Assembly: GCF_021043375.1 (NCBI RefSeq)
Contig: NZ_JAJNDV010000004.1
Coordinates: forward strand, 1 to 64,000
DNA length: 64,000 nucleotides
Source: Sphingomonas sp. IC-56
GTDB taxonomy: Bacteria; Pseudomonadota; Alphaproteobacteria; Sphingomonadales; Sphingomonadaceae
Reading direction: 5' to 3'
In this document: piece by piece, positions 34,761 to 45,268 of the stretch
Position numbering within the stretch: position 1 is the first letter of the stretch
How the letters are laid out: each line of letters opens with the position of its first letter
Position numbers and translations under genes: made by a program
Notes under the pieces: generated by a model
What the model was told of the DNA's origin: nothing
Seen by the model: the letters and a program-made list of their open reading frames with translations, nothing else
Database searches by the model: none

Positions 34761-36803
34761 ATGAGGCGCAGCCACCCTGGCAATCCGCGGCAGAAGCTTT
34801 TTTTGACGTCGCTCTTACGCGACGTGCGAGCCAACACCTTCGCAATCATGGCGATGGCGTTGATCCCGCTGGCGGGATTGGTCGGCGGAGGTGTGGACAT
34901 CAGCCGCATGTACATCGTCAAAACGCGCCTGCAACATGCCTGTGACGCCGGCGCGCTTGCGGGCCGCAAGGCCATGGGCGGCGGCGTGTGGGAACAGACC
35001 TTCAACGGAACACCGGTCTACCCGCGAGTAGCCGCGGAAAAGTTCTTTGACGTCAACTATGAAACCAACGCCTATGGCTCGACCGATCTGACACGCACTT
35101 TCACTGAAGCGGCTGGGAAAGTCAGCGGTACTGCGTCCGCTGTGGTTCCCATGACGTTGATGCGGATCCTGGGCTTTGATCAGGAGACGCTCACGGTTAC
35201 CTGCTCGTCCGAAATGCGCCTGCCTAACACGGATGTGATGTTCGTTCTGGATGTGACCGGATCGATGGCTTCGAAGGCCGTGAACACCGACACACAAACC
35301 AAGATCGAGGCGCTGCGCTCCTCTGTGAAGTGCTTTTATGAGGTTCTCGCGAAGCTCGATACTGACGAGGCTTGCATCGGGGGCGCCCCGAGCGGTGGCG
35401 TCGGCACCGAAGTGCAGGTTCGCTTCGGTTTTGTCCCCTACGACATGAACGTAAACGTAGGAAGGCTGCTGCCCTCCAGCTACTTTGCCGATCGCTGGAC
35501 CTACCAGTCACGCGAGATCGCGCAGGTTGCTGGACTACCGCAGAGCTATGTCGACACCACCCCTGGAAACTGGACCAGCTGGTCCAGCGTGAAGAGCGTT
35601 ACTGCAGATCAGGCCACTTGCTCTTCGACATACAACTCCGCCTTCAACGCGAGCCGCGGCACCTTGGGCCTAGGCAAGAACGAGACGAACGGCGGAATCA
35701 ACGGCTGGGGGAACTGGGAAGCTGCTACACCGTGGCGCGACACTGAGCGATCAATGTCCAGCTGGAAAAGCGGCACCAATGGCTGCAAATATACCGAACG
35801 CACCCGTGATTACACCCGTACCGTCACTTTTCGTCGCGTAGATCCTGCGACGGCGAATGCCGTGATGTTCAAGACCTGGCGCTATGCACCGATCGAACGC
35901 GACGTGAGCGTGCTTAAAAACGGATCCGGCTGGGTTTCGGATTACAAGTATACGTTGCCTACAGGAAATAACTACGCAAACGGGACTTACACTTGGGACG
36001 GGTGCGTCGAAGAGCGGTCGACTGTTCGAGCAAATAGCTATTGGCCGATCCCGGATCACGCGTATGATCTCGACATCGATAGGGTGCCGAGCTCGCACGA
36101 TGATGGGACGCGCTGGGCTCCTGCGCTCACCAACATCGTCTATCCGCGCCGTGCCAATGCCTCCAACGACAATACGGTCTCACCGTTCGATCAGGCGCCG
36201 ATCCTTACCTTCACCAACTATTCGGGAAAGGGGTATAGCTGCCCCACAGCGGCGCGAAAGCTGGCGAAGTGGGAAGATGCCACCCAGTTCGACACCTACG
36301 TCGACTCGATTTGGGGGGGCGGGAACACCTACCACGATATCGGTCTGATCTGGGGAGCGCGTCTCTTGTCCCCGAGCGGCATTTTCAAGAACGAGAACGA
36401 GTTCACGCCCCAGGGCGGTGAGATCCAGCGCCACTTGATCTTCATGACCGACGGCGATGCATGTACCGAGAACAACAATTATCAGGCCTATGGCGTCGCT
36501 TGGTTCGATCGTCGTCAGACAGATCCTAGCGTTGTTCCCACCAGGGGGTGTTCCGCCGACCGAACGCCGGGCATGCTTGCGGACCAAGTCGACGCACGTA
36601 CCGCAGCGATCTGTTCGGCCGTCAAGGACAGGAAGATCACGTTGTGGGTCATCTGGTTTGGTGCCGCAAACGTGAAGATCGAGAGCGCTCTGACAGCCTG
36701 TGCAACGCGAGGCCGATATTTCGCGGCGCGCAATCAAACCGATCTGCAGAATACGTTCCGCTCAATCGCTAATGAAATCTCTCAGTTGCGGTTGACGAAC
36801 TGA
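34761..36803 (+). CDS. TadG-type pilus assembly protein with von Willebrand A domain
   Basis: 680 residues. A Tad-type N-terminal span (residues 26-44, NTFAIMAMALIPLAGLVGGG) followed by VDISRMYIVKTRLQHACDAGALAGRKA is the Flp/TadE-like start. A vWA domain begins near residue 160 with the metal site DVTGSM and contains large inserts with paired cysteines. The end, LTACATRGRYFAARNQTDLQNTFRSIANEISQLRLTN, is typical of bacterial vWA TadG proteins. It is exported and may sit at the pilus base or surface. First of three coupled genes; no tadA/B/C/cpa genes are nearby. Confidence 0.9.
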   Translation: MRRSHPGNPRQKLFLTSLLRDVRANTFAIMAMALIPLAGLVGGGVDISRMYIVKTRLQHACDAGALAGRKAMGGGVWEQTFNGTPVYPRVAAEKFFDVNYETNAYGSTDLTRTFTEAAGKVSGTASAVVPMTLMRILGFDQETLTVTCSSEMRLPNTDVMFVLDVTGSMASKAVNTDTQTKIEALRSSVKCFYEVLAKLDTDEACIGGAPSGGVGTEVQVRFGFVPYDMNVNVGRLLPSSYFADRWTYQSREIAQVAGLPQSYVDTTPGNWTSWSSVKSVTADQATCSSTYNSAFNASRGTLGLGKNETNGGINGWGNWEAATPWRDTERSMSSWKSGTNGCKYTERTRDYTRTVTFRRVDPATANAVMFKTWRYAPIERDVSVLKNGSGWVSDYKYTLPTGNNYANGTYTWDGCVEERSTVRANSYWPIPDHAYDLDIDRVPSSHDDGTRWAPALTNIVYPRRANASNDNTVSPFDQAPILTFTNYSGKGYSCPTAARKLAKWEDATQFDTYVDSIWGGGNTYHDIGLIWGARLLSPSGIFKNENEFTPQGGEIQRHLIFMTDGDACTENNNYQAYGVAWFDRRQTDPSVVPTRGCSADRTPGMLADQVDARTAAICSAVKDRKITLWVIWFGAANVKIESALTACATRGRYFAARNQTDLQNTFRSIANEISQLRLTN

Positions 36804-37432
36804 TGAAAATGCTACGGCAACTCGGCCGATCCCGCCTGGGGCAAGTATGCCGCGATGAAGCCGGCGCGACGATCATCGAGTTCGCGATCGTCGCTCCGGT
36901 TCTGTGCCTGCTGCTGATGGGCGCTTTCGATACCGCACACTCCCTGTACTTGCGGGCCGTCCTACAGGGCGCCCTGCAAAAGGCGGCGCGCGATTCAACT
37001 CTCGAAAGATCAACGCAGGCAGAGCAGCAGGAGCTCATCGACGACGTCGTCCGCAGTCAGATCAAGACTCTGGTCAATACTGCCGATATCGACATCAAAC
37101 GTCGTTACTATCGCACTTTCGCGCAAGCTGCAGCGGCCCGTGCGGAGGATTGGACAGATGAGAACGAGAATGGCACCTGCGATAATGGTGAGAAATATAT
37201 CGATGCCAACCGAAATGACCGGTGGGACCGCGACGGCGGCAATGCCGGCCAAGGTGGCGCGAAGGATGCCGTCGTTTATACCGTGAACGTCACCTATTCG
37301 CACCTCTTCCCACTCTACAAATTCATCGGCGGATCTCAAATCGCGCAGGTAAGTGCAGAGGCGGTCCTTAGAAACCAGCCTTATGGTGATCAGGCGACCT
37401 ATGACATGGCCCAGGAGCGGAATTGTCCGTGA
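36803..37432 (+). CDS. TadE-type pseudopilin with calcium-loop insert
   Basis: 209 residues, overlapping the previous stop by one base (TGATG). CRDEAGATIIEFAIVAPVLCLLLMGAFD is the TadE membrane segment with the conserved Glu. Residues about 110-145 hold an Asp/Asn/Gly-rich insert (DENENGTCDNGEKYIDANRN then DRWDRDGG) that resembles repeated calcium-binding loops. The C-terminus returns to beta-rich pilin-like sequence (VYTVNVTYSHLFPLYKFIGG). Minor pilin of a Tad/Flp system is the best reading. Confidence 0.87.
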   Translation: MKMLRQLGRSRLGQVCRDEAGATIIEFAIVAPVLCLLLMGAFDTAHSLYLRAVLQGALQKAARDSTLERSTQAEQQELIDDVVRSQIKTLVNTADIDIKRRYYRTFAQAAAARAEDWTDENENGTCDNGEKYIDANRNDRWDRDGGNAGQGGAKDAVVYTVNVTYSHLFPLYKFIGGSQIAQVSAEAVLRNQPYGDQATYDMAQERNCP

Positions 37433-38091
37433 CGACGTACTCCCTTCGTGTTCGATTGAAGAGCCTTGGCGGCAACACCAGTGGGGTTGCGCTGCTAGAG
37501 TTCGCGTTCATGCTGCCCATTCTGCTTTTGATGAGCCTAGTCGGGGCCGAACTCACCAATTACATCATCACTAGAATGCGGGTCAGTCAGATCGCTCTGC
37601 ACATCGCGGACAACGCCGCAAGGATCGGTTCTGGCTCGCAATTGCAGGCCAAGACCATCAACGAGGCTGATATCTACGACCTGTTCGAGGGCGCGAACCT
37701 ACAATCTGAAGAACTGGACCTGAAGGCGCGCGGTCGTGTCATCCTTTCGGACGTCGAGCCGATGGAGAGCAGCACTAGCAGGTACAAGATCGGCTGGAAG
37801 CGCTGCTTTGGTGCGCAGACAAGCTATGTACAGAAGTATCCCGGGCCGGGTGACGCAACCACAAACCTGACCGGCGTGGGACCAACTGGGCGTCAAGCGA
37901 TTGCACCTTCTGGTGGAGCAACGATGTTCGTGGAAGTATATTATAAGTACCGGCCGCTGATAGAAACGTCGTTCTCTCCGGCTCCCGACATGGTTGAAAC
38001 CGCCGCCATGATGGTACGAGATCGGCGCGACTTGGTGGGCGGTAACAACGGCGTCTACCCAGTGGCAGGCCTTACGCCTCTAACGTGCTGA
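37429..38091 (+). CDS. TadE-type pseudopilin
   Basis: 220 residues from a GTG at 37429 that overlaps the preceding TGA. After a basic leader, TSGVALLEFAFMLPILLLMSLVGAEL is a TadE-type span with Glu at the expected place. The rest is a soluble pilin-like head with three Cys. Last gene of the trio; a GC hairpin follows. Confidence 0.86.
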   Translation: MTTYSLRVRLKSLGGNTSGVALLEFAFMLPILLLMSLVGAELTNYIITRMRVSQIALHIADNAARIGSGSQLQAKTINEADIYDLFEGANLQSEELDLKARGRVILSDVEPMESSTSRYKIGWKRCFGAQTSYVQKYPGPGDATTNLTGVGPTGRQAIAPSGGATMFVEVYYKYRPLIETSFSPAPDMVETAAMMVRDRRDLVGGNNGVYPVAGLTPLTC

Positions 38092-38117
38092 GTGCCGCCC
38101 CCGGCGGGGGCGGCACT
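38091..38117. terminator. Perfect GC hairpin between convergent genes
   Basis: AGTGCCGCCCC, centre CGGC, then GGGGCGGCACT, between the third Tad gene and the pdhB stop. No T-run follows on either strand, so it may stabilise 3' ends or act with Rho. Confidence 0.5.
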
Positions 38118-38122
38118 GAAGC

Positions 38123-39526
38123 TCAGCGGTACGTGACCTTCTTCACCGCCGCGACGACGCGTGCGGCGTCGACCAGCGCCAGCTTTTCGAGGTTGGCCGC
38201 GTACGGGAGCGGCACGTCCTCGTTGGTGACGCGCAGGACCGGGGCGTCGAGGTCGTCGAAGCCCTGCTCCATTGCCACTGCGACGATTTCCGACGAGATC
38301 GAGCAGGTGGGCCAGCCTTCTTCGACCACCACCATGCGGTTGGTCTTCTTCAGGCTCTCCAGCACGGTCGCGGTGTCGAGCGGGCGTAGCGTGCGCAGGT
38401 CGATTACTTCGGCGTCGACCCCCTCGCCTGCCAGCGTCTCGGCGGCTTCGAGCGCAACGCCGACTCCGATCGAGTAGGACACGATGGTGACGTCCTTGCC
38501 CGGGCGCACAATACGCGCCTTGCCGATCGGCAGGACGTAATCGTCGAGCTTGGGCACTTCGAAGTGGCGGCCGTACATCAGCTCGTTCTCGAGGAACACG
38601 ACCGGGTCTTCCGAACGGATCGCGGCCTTCAGCAGTCCCTTGGCATCGGCCGCGTCGTAAGGCGCGATCACGATGAGGCCGGGCACGCTGGCGTACCACG
38701 GGCCGTAGTTCTGCGAGTGCTGCGCGCCGACGCGCGATGCTGCGCCGTTCGGGCCACGGAACACGATAGGGCAGCGCATTTGGCCGCCCGACATGTAATT
38801 GGTCTTGGCGGCCGAATTCACGATGTGGTCGATCGCCTGCATGGCGAAGTTGAACGTCATGAACTCGATGATCGGCTTCAGGCCGCCCATCGCCGCACCG
38901 GTGCCTACGCCAGCAAAGCCATATTCGGTGATCGGTGTATCGATGACGCGCTTGCCGCCAAACTCCTCGAGCAGGCCCTGGGTAACCTTGTAGGCGCCCT
39001 GATACTCGGCGACTTCCTCACCCATCACGAAGATGCGCGGATCGGCGCGCATTTCCTCAGCCATCGCGTCGCGCAGCGCCTCACGGACGGTCGTCTTGAC
39101 CATCTCGGTGCCCTCTGGGATCGACGGATCGGCTGCGGGTTGGGTCTTCTCGACCGCGGCGGTCAGCTGCGCGGTGCCGGTTTCCTGCGGCTTGTTCTCC
39201 GACGTCGCTTCGGTCTTCTGGTCGGCCGGGGTCTCCTGCGGCGCGGCAGCAGATGCGGGTGTCGAAGCCGCCGCGGCGTCCTCGCCCTCACCCGCGATCA
39301 TCGCGATCACGGTGCCAACTTTCACATTGTCGGTGCCTTCGGTGATCAGGATCTTGGCGATCGTGCCTTCGTCCACGGCTTCGAATTCCATCGTCGCCTT
39401 GTCGGTCTCGATCTCGGCGAGGATGTCGCCAGACTTCACAACGTCACCTTCCTTGACGAGCCACTTGGCGAGCGTGCCCTCTTCCATGGTCGGCGAGAGT
39501 GCCGGCATTTTGAGTTCGATCGCCAT
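38123..39526 (-). CDS. pdhB: Pyruvate dehydrogenase E1 beta subunit with N-terminal lipoyl domain
   Basis: 467 residues. Residues 1-80 are a lipoyl domain ([20 protein letters not shown]; lipoyl Lys43 in [10 protein letters not shown]), then an Ala/Pro/Thr/Gln linker to about 135, then E1-beta ([59 protein letters not shown]). With PdhA it decarboxylates pyruvate on thiamine diphosphate and passes acetyl to lipoate. The lipoyl fusion is usual in alphaproteobacteria. It starts two bases after the pdhA stop. The frame extends to 39595 inside pdhA; that part is not used. Confidence 0.97.
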   Translation of the reverse strand: MAIELKMPALSPTMEEGTLAKWLVKEGDVVKSGDILAEIETDKATMEFEAVDEGTIAKILITEGTDNVKVGTVIAMIAGEGEDAAAASTPASAAAPQETPADQKTEATSENKPQETGTAQLTAAVEKTQPAADPSIPEGTEMVKTTVREALRDAMAEEMRADPRIFVMGEEVAEYQGAYKVTQGLLEEFGGKRVIDTPITEYGFAGVGTGAAMGGLKPIIEFMTFNFAMQAIDHIVNSAAKTNYMSGGQMRCPIVFRGPNGAASRVGAQHSQNYGPWYASVPGLIVIAPYDAADAKGLLKAAIRSEDPVVFLENELMYGRHFEVPKLDDYVLPIGKARIVRPGKDVTIVSYSIGVGVALEAAETLAGEGVDAEVIDLRTLRPLDTATVLESLKKTNRMVVVEEGWPTCSISSEIVAVAMEQGFDDLDAPVLRVTNEDVPLPYAANLEKLALVDAARVVAAVKKVTYR

Positions 39527-39527
39527 C

Positions 39528-40577
39528 TCAGTAGGTCTCCACCAGCACGTCGGTATATAGTTCAGCAGGATCGGGCTCGGGGGTCTGTTCGGCATAGTCC
39601 GCCGACTCGTTGACGACCTTCCGGATCTCCTGCTCGATCGACTTCAGCTCTTCTTCGCGAACGCCGAGCGCTTCGAGCTCACGCTTCACCGCCTCGATCG
39701 GATCGGACTTGTCGCGGACCGACTGCACTTCCTCGCGGCTGCGATACTTGGCCGGATCGGACATCGAGTGGCCGCGATAACGATAGGTCTTCATCTCGAG
39801 GATGATCGGCCCCTTGCCGGCGCGAACCCAGGCCAGCGCCTCTTCGGCAGCCGCGCGGCAGGCGAGCACGTCCATGCCGTCGACCTGAATGCCGGGGATG
39901 CGGAAGCTCTCGCCGCGCTTGTAGAGCTGGTCCTCAGCCGAGGCACGGTTGACGCTGGTGCCCATGGCGTACTGGTTGTTCTCGATCACATAGATGATCG
40001 GGAGCTTCCAGAGCTCGGCCATGTTGAAGCTTTCGTAGACCTGGCCCTGGTTGGCCGCGCCGTCGCCGAAGTACGCCATGGCGACTCCGCCATCCTCGTT
40101 ATACTTGTGCGCGAACGCCAGGCCGGTGCCGAGCGACACCTGCGCGCCGACGATGCCGTGGCCGCCGTAAAACTTCTTCTCGGTCGAGAACATGTGCATC
40201 GAGCCGCCCTTGCCGCGGCTGATGCCGGACGCGCGTCCGGTCAGCTCGGCCATGATGATCTTCGGATCGATGCCGTACGCGAGCATGTGGCCGTGGTCGC
40301 GATAACCGGTGATAACCGAGTCCTTCTCGCCATCGAGTGCGGACTGAAGGCCCACCGCAACGGCTTCTTGGCCGATATAGAGGTGGCAGAAGCCGCCGAT
40401 GAAGCCGAGGCCGTAGAGCTGGCCTGCCTTCTCCTCAAAACGGCGGATCAGCAGCATTTGCTTATAGAAGGCGAGCAGCTCTTCCTTGGAGGCCTGATAC
40501 CGCTCCGGCTGATTGGGTCGTTCGCGATTCGGGATCGCAGGTTCGGTCGTTGCTATGCGTGCCGGTGCTTTGGCCAC
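39528..40577 (-). CDS. pdhA: Pyruvate dehydrogenase E1 alpha subunit
   Basis: 349 residues from a GTG at 40577 ([15 protein letters not shown]), with AGGA about ten bases upstream; the open frame runs to 40793 but that sequence is not PdhA-like. Thiamine diphosphate motif [17 protein letters not shown] and the following NN ([13 protein letters not shown]) are present, plus GSMHMFS and the phosphorylation-loop-like [18 protein letters not shown]. It pairs with PdhB and is translated just before it. Confidence 0.97.
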   Translation of the reverse strand: MAKAPARIATTEPAIPNRERPNQPERYQASKEELLAFYKQMLLIRRFEEKAGQLYGLGFIGGFCHLYIGQEAVAVGLQSALDGEKDSVITGYRDHGHMLAYGIDPKIIMAELTGRASGISRGKGGSMHMFSTEKKFYGGHGIVGAQVSLGTGLAFAHKYNEDGGVAMAYFGDGAANQGQVYESFNMAELWKLPIIYVIENNQYAMGTSVNRASAEDQLYKRGESFRIPGIQVDGMDVLACRAAAEEALAWVRAGKGPIILEMKTYRYRGHSMSDPAKYRSREEVQSVRDKSDPIEAVKRELEALGVREEELKSIEQEIRKVVNESADYAEQTPEPDPAELYTDVLVETY

Positions 40578-40846
40578 GGTCAGGAAATCCTCATGCCCGG
40601 GGGAAATGATGCCGGGCCTATAAGCGGGTTCCTGGCCCGGACGCAACGTCAACGCGCGCAACGGCTCGGGCGTTCGGCTGCAAGCGCAGGCAGATCTGCG
40701 CTGAAGTTGAGAAAGCTGCCGCCTGACGCTCGCCGGCCGCGATACAGCGCCGCGGGCGTAAGCGGGCACCCGATGCATATCTGGATCGCACATATCGCGA
40801 GCGCAGGGTCGAGCCCCAGCTCAGCCAGCCCACTCCGGACGACGAC

Positions 40847-41164
40847 TTAATTGTTCAGCGGAATAATCACTTCGTCGGGGCGCGTGACGTTCAGCTGGCG
40901 ACGCACCAGTTCGTCGACCATGTCCGGATCGGCACCCCGTTTGGGATCAAGCAGGCCGACGCGGTTCTTGAGCTCCGCCCGCTTTTTGTCGAGCGCGGCA
41001 TACTCCACCTTTTTCTGCGCCAGCTCGACCTGCGTCGCCTTGGCCGCGACGAAGCCAGTCGGGCCCAGCGCCGCGTTATAGACGAAGAAGGAGATGGCGA
41101 TGAGCGCCGCAGCGGGAAGCCCCGCGCGGCGCAGCAACGTCGTTACAGGTGAAGTTCGCCCCAT
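40847..41164 (-). CDS. FtsB/DivIC-type cell division protein (septum formation initiator)
   Basis: 105 residues: a short cytoplasmic start, one span (LPAAALIAISFFVYNAALG), then a heptad coiled coil (KATQVELAQKKVEYAALDKKRAELKNRV) and LDPKRGADPDMVDELVRRQLNVTRPDEVII, the classic end of FtsB-family proteins. It would join FtsL and FtsQ at the divisome. Located between eno and pdhA as in many alphaproteobacteria. The 269 bases between it and pdhA show no clear element. Confidence 0.9.
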   Translation of the reverse strand: MGRTSPVTTLLRRAGLPAAALIAISFFVYNAALGPTGFVAAKATQVELAQKKVEYAALDKKRAELKNRVGLLDPKRGADPDMVDELVRRQLNVTRPDEVIIPLNN

Positions 41165-41220
41165 ATGCTTGATTCTCGCTTAACCAGCGGCGTTAATCAA
41201 GGCGGACTTGTACGTAATTC

Positions 41221-42507
<1,287 letters not shown>

Positions 42508-42555
42508 TTATCACGGTGGAGCTGACTTTGCGGCGAGCCTCTAGCGGTTCGTCAT

Positions 42556-42580
42556 GGAACTCGCAAACGTGACCATGGTT
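42556..42580 (+). promoter_or_regulatory. Possible EcfG-type promoter (one mismatch)
   Basis: GGAAC at 42556-42560, 16 bases, GGTT at 42577-42580, in front of the 42612-44295 operon and on its strand. Same variant as at 25381-25405. Confidence 0.5.
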
Positions 42581-42611
42581 GTTCGGGCGAGCAAAGAGAA
42601 AGGGCTTCGGC

Positions 42612-43220
42612 ATGGCTGATGAGAACAACCCCAACCAGTCCGGCGGTGGCACCGCGGGCGCAGTGAACTTCAACGCGGATCCCAAGCTGGTGGCCGATAC
42701 TGGTACAACCGGCGCGGCCGAGATCGAGTTTGAGCCCTCGGCCAGCACGACCGACACCGGCAACGACACTTCGAGCAGCACCGGCAGCACCGTCGATACC
42801 GCCAAGCAGCAGATTAAGGACGGTGCGAGCAAGCTTGGCACCCAGGCGGCGGAACAGGCCCGGGCCTTTGCCGGGCAAGGCAAGGACCGCGCGACCACCG
42901 CTCTGGATGACGTGGCCCGCATGTTCCAGAACGCGGCGGATGATGTGGATGCGAAGATTGGCGCGGAATATGGCAAATACGCCCGCTCCGCTGCAGACAC
43001 CATCACCGGCTTTGCCGATTCCTTGCGCGGCAAGGAAGTCGATGAACTGCTGGATCAGGCGGGCGAGTTGGTGCGCAAGAGCCCGGCGATCGCAGTCGGT
43101 ACGGCGGCGGCTGTGGGCTTCGTGCTGGCGCGGCTGATCAAGTCCGGGGTTGATGCGGCGGCCGACGTTGCCGACGCCCCGTCGACGACGTCGTCGGCCG
43201 ATCAGACCACTGACGCCTGA
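42612..43220 (+). CDS. Ala/Thr-rich amphipathic protein with C-terminal membrane helix
   Basis: 202 residues. A disordered Ser/Thr/Asp start is followed by helical repeats (TAKQQIKDGASKLGTQAAEQARAFAGQGKDR, then TTALDDVARMFQNAADDVDAKIGAEYGKYARSAADTITGFAD) and, after SLRGKEVDELLDQAGELVRKSPAIA, one span (VGTAAAVGFVLARLIKSG). The last part resembles the ElaB/YqjD family of ribosome- and membrane-linked stress proteins. First gene of an operon with the holin-X-like and DUF3618 genes. Confidence 0.75.
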   Translation: MADENNPNQSGGGTAGAVNFNADPKLVADTGTTGAAEIEFEPSASTTDTGNDTSSSTGSTVDTAKQQIKDGASKLGTQAAEQARAFAGQGKDRATTALDDVARMFQNAADDVDAKIGAEYGKYARSAADTITGFADSLRGKEVDELLDQAGELVRKSPAIAVGTAAAVGFVLARLIKSGVDAAADVADAPSTTSSADQTTDA

Positions 43221-43234
43221 AGAGGCCCGGAAAG

Positions 43235-43576
43235 GTGATCTCACCGGAACCGCAGGAAGAAAGCGTCGGCGCGTTGTTCGGTCGCCTTGTCGAAGACGGC
43301 AAGGGCTTCGCACGCGCTGAGCTGACCTACTACCGCATCCTCCTCACCGGCAAACTCGGTGAGGCGGGAGTCGGGATCGGCTTTGGCGTGGCGGCGCTTG
43401 TGCTGGGCTGCTCGGCCATCACCGCGCTGCTCGTTGGGCTGATCCTCAGCCTTGCGACGCTGATCGGCCCGGGGCTGGCGACGCTGGCGGTGGTCCTCGT
43501 GACGCTCGCGATGACCGGGTTGCTGGGATGGCTCGCCTACAAGCGCGTGATGCGTGTCTTTGGAGGCGATCAATGA
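43235..43576 (+). CDS. Phage-holin-family (holin-X-like) membrane protein
   Basis: 113 residues from a GTG at 43235. After a soluble start (SVGALFGRLVEDGKGFARAELTYYRILLTGK) come two spans (GVGIGFGVAALVLGCSAITALLVGLILSL, then LATLAVVLVTLAMTGLLGWLAYK). This pattern is typical of the chromosomal holin-X/YqjE-like family that accompanies ElaB/DUF3618 genes and is not phage lysis machinery. Its stop overlaps the next start (ATGA). Confidence 0.82.
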   Translation: MISPEPQEESVGALFGRLVEDGKGFARAELTYYRILLTGKLGEAGVGIGFGVAALVLGCSAITALLVGLILSLATLIGPGLATLAVVLVTLAMTGLLGWLAYKRVMRVFGGDQ

Positions 43577-43881
43577 CCAGCGACCCCAAACTGATCGCCG
43601 CGCAGGCGCAGGTCGAAGCGGCGCGCACGCGCCTGTTCCATACACTGGGCGAGGTCCAGAATCGGTTGAAGCCCGCCAACATCGCGCAAAACGCGATGGA
43701 CAGCGCCACGACCAGCCTAACTGCGGCCGCCCATCGCGGTGCGGATGCAGCACGCGCTCGCCCCTATGCGGCTGCCGGGATTGCCGGTGGCGTGGTGCTG
43801 TTTCTCGCGCGGGGCTGGGTCTGCAAACTGTTCCGCCGCAAGCGCAAGCAGGATGCAACTCAGGCCGTCGCCGGCGGTTGA
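43573..43881 (+). CDS. DUF3618 family membrane protein
   Basis: 102 residues: helix RLFHTLGEVQNRLKPANIAQNAMD, a hydrophobic segment YAAAGIAGGVVLFLARGWVC and a basic tail RRKRKQ. The DUF3618 core (R-x-x-L-x-x-T-L-G-E-x-x-x-R-L-x-P) is visible. Usually found with the holin-X-like gene, as here. Role unknown; probably envelope stress. Confidence 0.82.
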   Translation: MTSDPKLIAAQAQVEAARTRLFHTLGEVQNRLKPANIAQNAMDSATTSLTAAAHRGADAARARPYAAAGIAGGVVLFLARGWVCKLFRRKRKQDATQAVAGG

Positions 43882-43929
43882 TTGACGAACAAACACGGGC
43901 GGCCTGAGCCGCCAGGAAAGGACAGCAAG

Positions 43930-44295
43930 ATGAGCAACGGCACTTCGACCCCGAAGGGCGGCCAGGCCGCCGACCAGACCACCGGAACTCGCGACAAAGC
44001 ACGCCAGGCAGTCTCCGAGCTTGGCGACAATCCGATCGCGCTGCTCGCCGGGGGTGCTGCGCTTGGCCTTCTGGTCGGCGCGCTGCTGCCGCGGATTGCC
44101 AAGGAGCGTGAGCTGCTTGATCCGCTAGGCCGCACGCTGGCGCAGCGAGCTTCTGCCGCAGCGCAGGCTGCCAAGGAAGCGGGGCGTCAGGAGATCGACG
44201 CGATGATTCCGGACAAGGATGCGACCAAGGAGCGGGTTTCGGCCTTTTTCGGCACGGTAACGGAAGCTGCCAAAGGTGCCACGCAGCAGGCGTGA
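43930..44295 (+). CDS. Small membrane-associated helical protein, fourth gene of the stress-like operon
   Basis: 121 residues. Disordered start (MSNGTSTPKGGQAADQTTGT), then a span (PIALLAGGAALGLLVGALLP) and a charged helical tail with Ala-rich repeats (LAQRASAAAQAAKEAGRQEI). An ribosome site AGGAAAGGAC precedes it. Same build as the 42612 protein in mirrored order. No family recognised. Confidence 0.72.
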   Translation: MSNGTSTPKGGQAADQTTGTRDKARQAVSELGDNPIALLAGGAALGLLVGALLPRIAKERELLDPLGRTLAQRASAAAQAAKEAGRQEIDAMIPDKDATKERVSAFFGTVTEAAKGATQQA

Positions 44296-44377
44296 TTCCG
44301 GTCACCACCTTTTGGGGTTGAGCGGTCGCGGCTTTCCTCGGTAAGGGCAGCCGCGTACCGCTCCTCCAGGAGGAAAA

Positions 44378-44605
44378 ATGAGCAAACTGCACCTCGTCTT
44401 CGGCGGTCGTGTGACCGATCCGCAGACGCTTAATTTCACCGACCCTTCGAAGCTCGATGTTGTCGGTATCTACGCGGATTATGCCGCGGCCGAAAAGGCG
44501 TGGCGCGCCGCTGCCCAGCGCACTGTGGACGACGCAGAGATGAAATATGTGGTCGTCCACTTGCACCGGCTGCTCGAGCCGGACCTGGACAAGACCCCCG
44601 CCTGA
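44378..44605 (+). CDS. DUF4170 family protein
   Basis: 75 residues behind a strong AGGAGG: SKLHLVFGGRVTDPQTLNFTD, then VVGIYADYAAAEKAWRAAAQRTVDDAEMKYVVVHLHRLLEP. This is the DUF4170 pattern, a small alphaproteobacterial protein of unknown role. It is probably a separate unit from the upstream operon (82-base gap). A GC hairpin (44614-44634) overlaps its 3' end and the stop of the convergent rhomboid gene. Confidence 0.88.
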   Translation: MSKLHLVFGGRVTDPQTLNFTDPSKLDVVGIYADYAAAEKAWRAAAQRTVDDAEMKYVVVHLHRLLEPDLDKTPA

Positions 44606-44633
44606 CCTAGCTGACCCCGGCCTTGCGCCGGGG

Positions 44634-45260
44634 TTATGCGTTGCGCCAGCGCCAGCGCAGCAGCGGCTTGGCGAGGATCAGCCCCGCGATGAAGCCGCCG
44701 ATATGGGCCCATGCCGCGACCGCCACGCCCGCGCCGAGAAAGGCGAAGGCACTGAGCAGGTTGACTACCGTCCACGCCACCGCCAGCCACACCACATGCA
44801 CCGCCTGCGCCGGAATTGGCCCGATCGCCTTGGCGCGCGAGCGGCCGAACAGCAGCGAATAGGCGCCAACCACCGCCGAGGCCGCACCGCTGGCGCCGAT
44901 CATCGGAATGGTGGATTGCGGGTCGGGAAGCCACTGCGCAAAGGCGGCGACGAAGGCGCCCACCACATAAAGCAGCACCATGCCGACGGGCCCGAGCGCA
45001 CGCTCGGTCTCCTTGCCGGTGAAGCCCAGCATCAGCATGTTCATGGCCAGATGCAGGAAACCGCCATGCAGCAACGTGCAGGTCAGCGGCGTCAGCAAAG
45101 CCGGTACCGCGGCGAAATCGGTGCCTACGCCGCTCAGCCGCGCAGGGATGAACCCTGCGCGCATGCTGGCGTCGTAATCATACCCACCAAGGATGACGGC
45201 AGCGCTCACCGCCGCCGTGAGCACAATGATCGCCGCCGTGGCGGAAACCCGCTGCTGCAT
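44634..45260 (-). CDS. Rhomboid family intramembrane serine protease
   Basis: 208 residues with six spans. The catalytic Ser lies in GASGAASAVVGAY and the His in AHIGGFIAGLIL, near the C-terminus; LLHGGFLHLAMNMLML supplies the oxyanion/loop region (H-x-x-x-N). It cleaves transmembrane segments in the inner membrane. It starts eight bases after greA and is probably co-transcribed. Confidence 0.92.
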   Translation of the reverse strand: MQQRVSATAAIIVLTAAVSAAVILGGYDYDASMRAGFIPARLSGVGTDFAAVPALLTPLTCTLLHGGFLHLAMNMLMLGFTGKETERALGPVGMVLLYVVGAFVAAFAQWLPDPQSTIPMIGASGAASAVVGAYSLLFGRSRAKAIGPIPAQAVHVVWLAVAWTVVNLLSAFAFLGAGVAVAAWAHIGGFIAGLILAKPLLRWRWRNA

Positions 45261-45268
45261 GGGTCGGA

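Noticed and set aside
40578..40846. Hidden gene between pdhA and ftsB
   Set aside because: Frames in this stretch lack ribosome sites and family features; I see no supported element there.
43235..43576. Prophage because of a holin-family gene
   Set aside because: No other phage genes are present, and the holin-X-like family is commonly chromosomal beside DUF3618.
43241..44566. 441-codon minus-strand frame across the stress-like operon
   Set aside because: The plus-strand genes there have ribosome sites, overlaps and family features; the antisense frame is Arg/Pro/Ser rich with no coherent domain.
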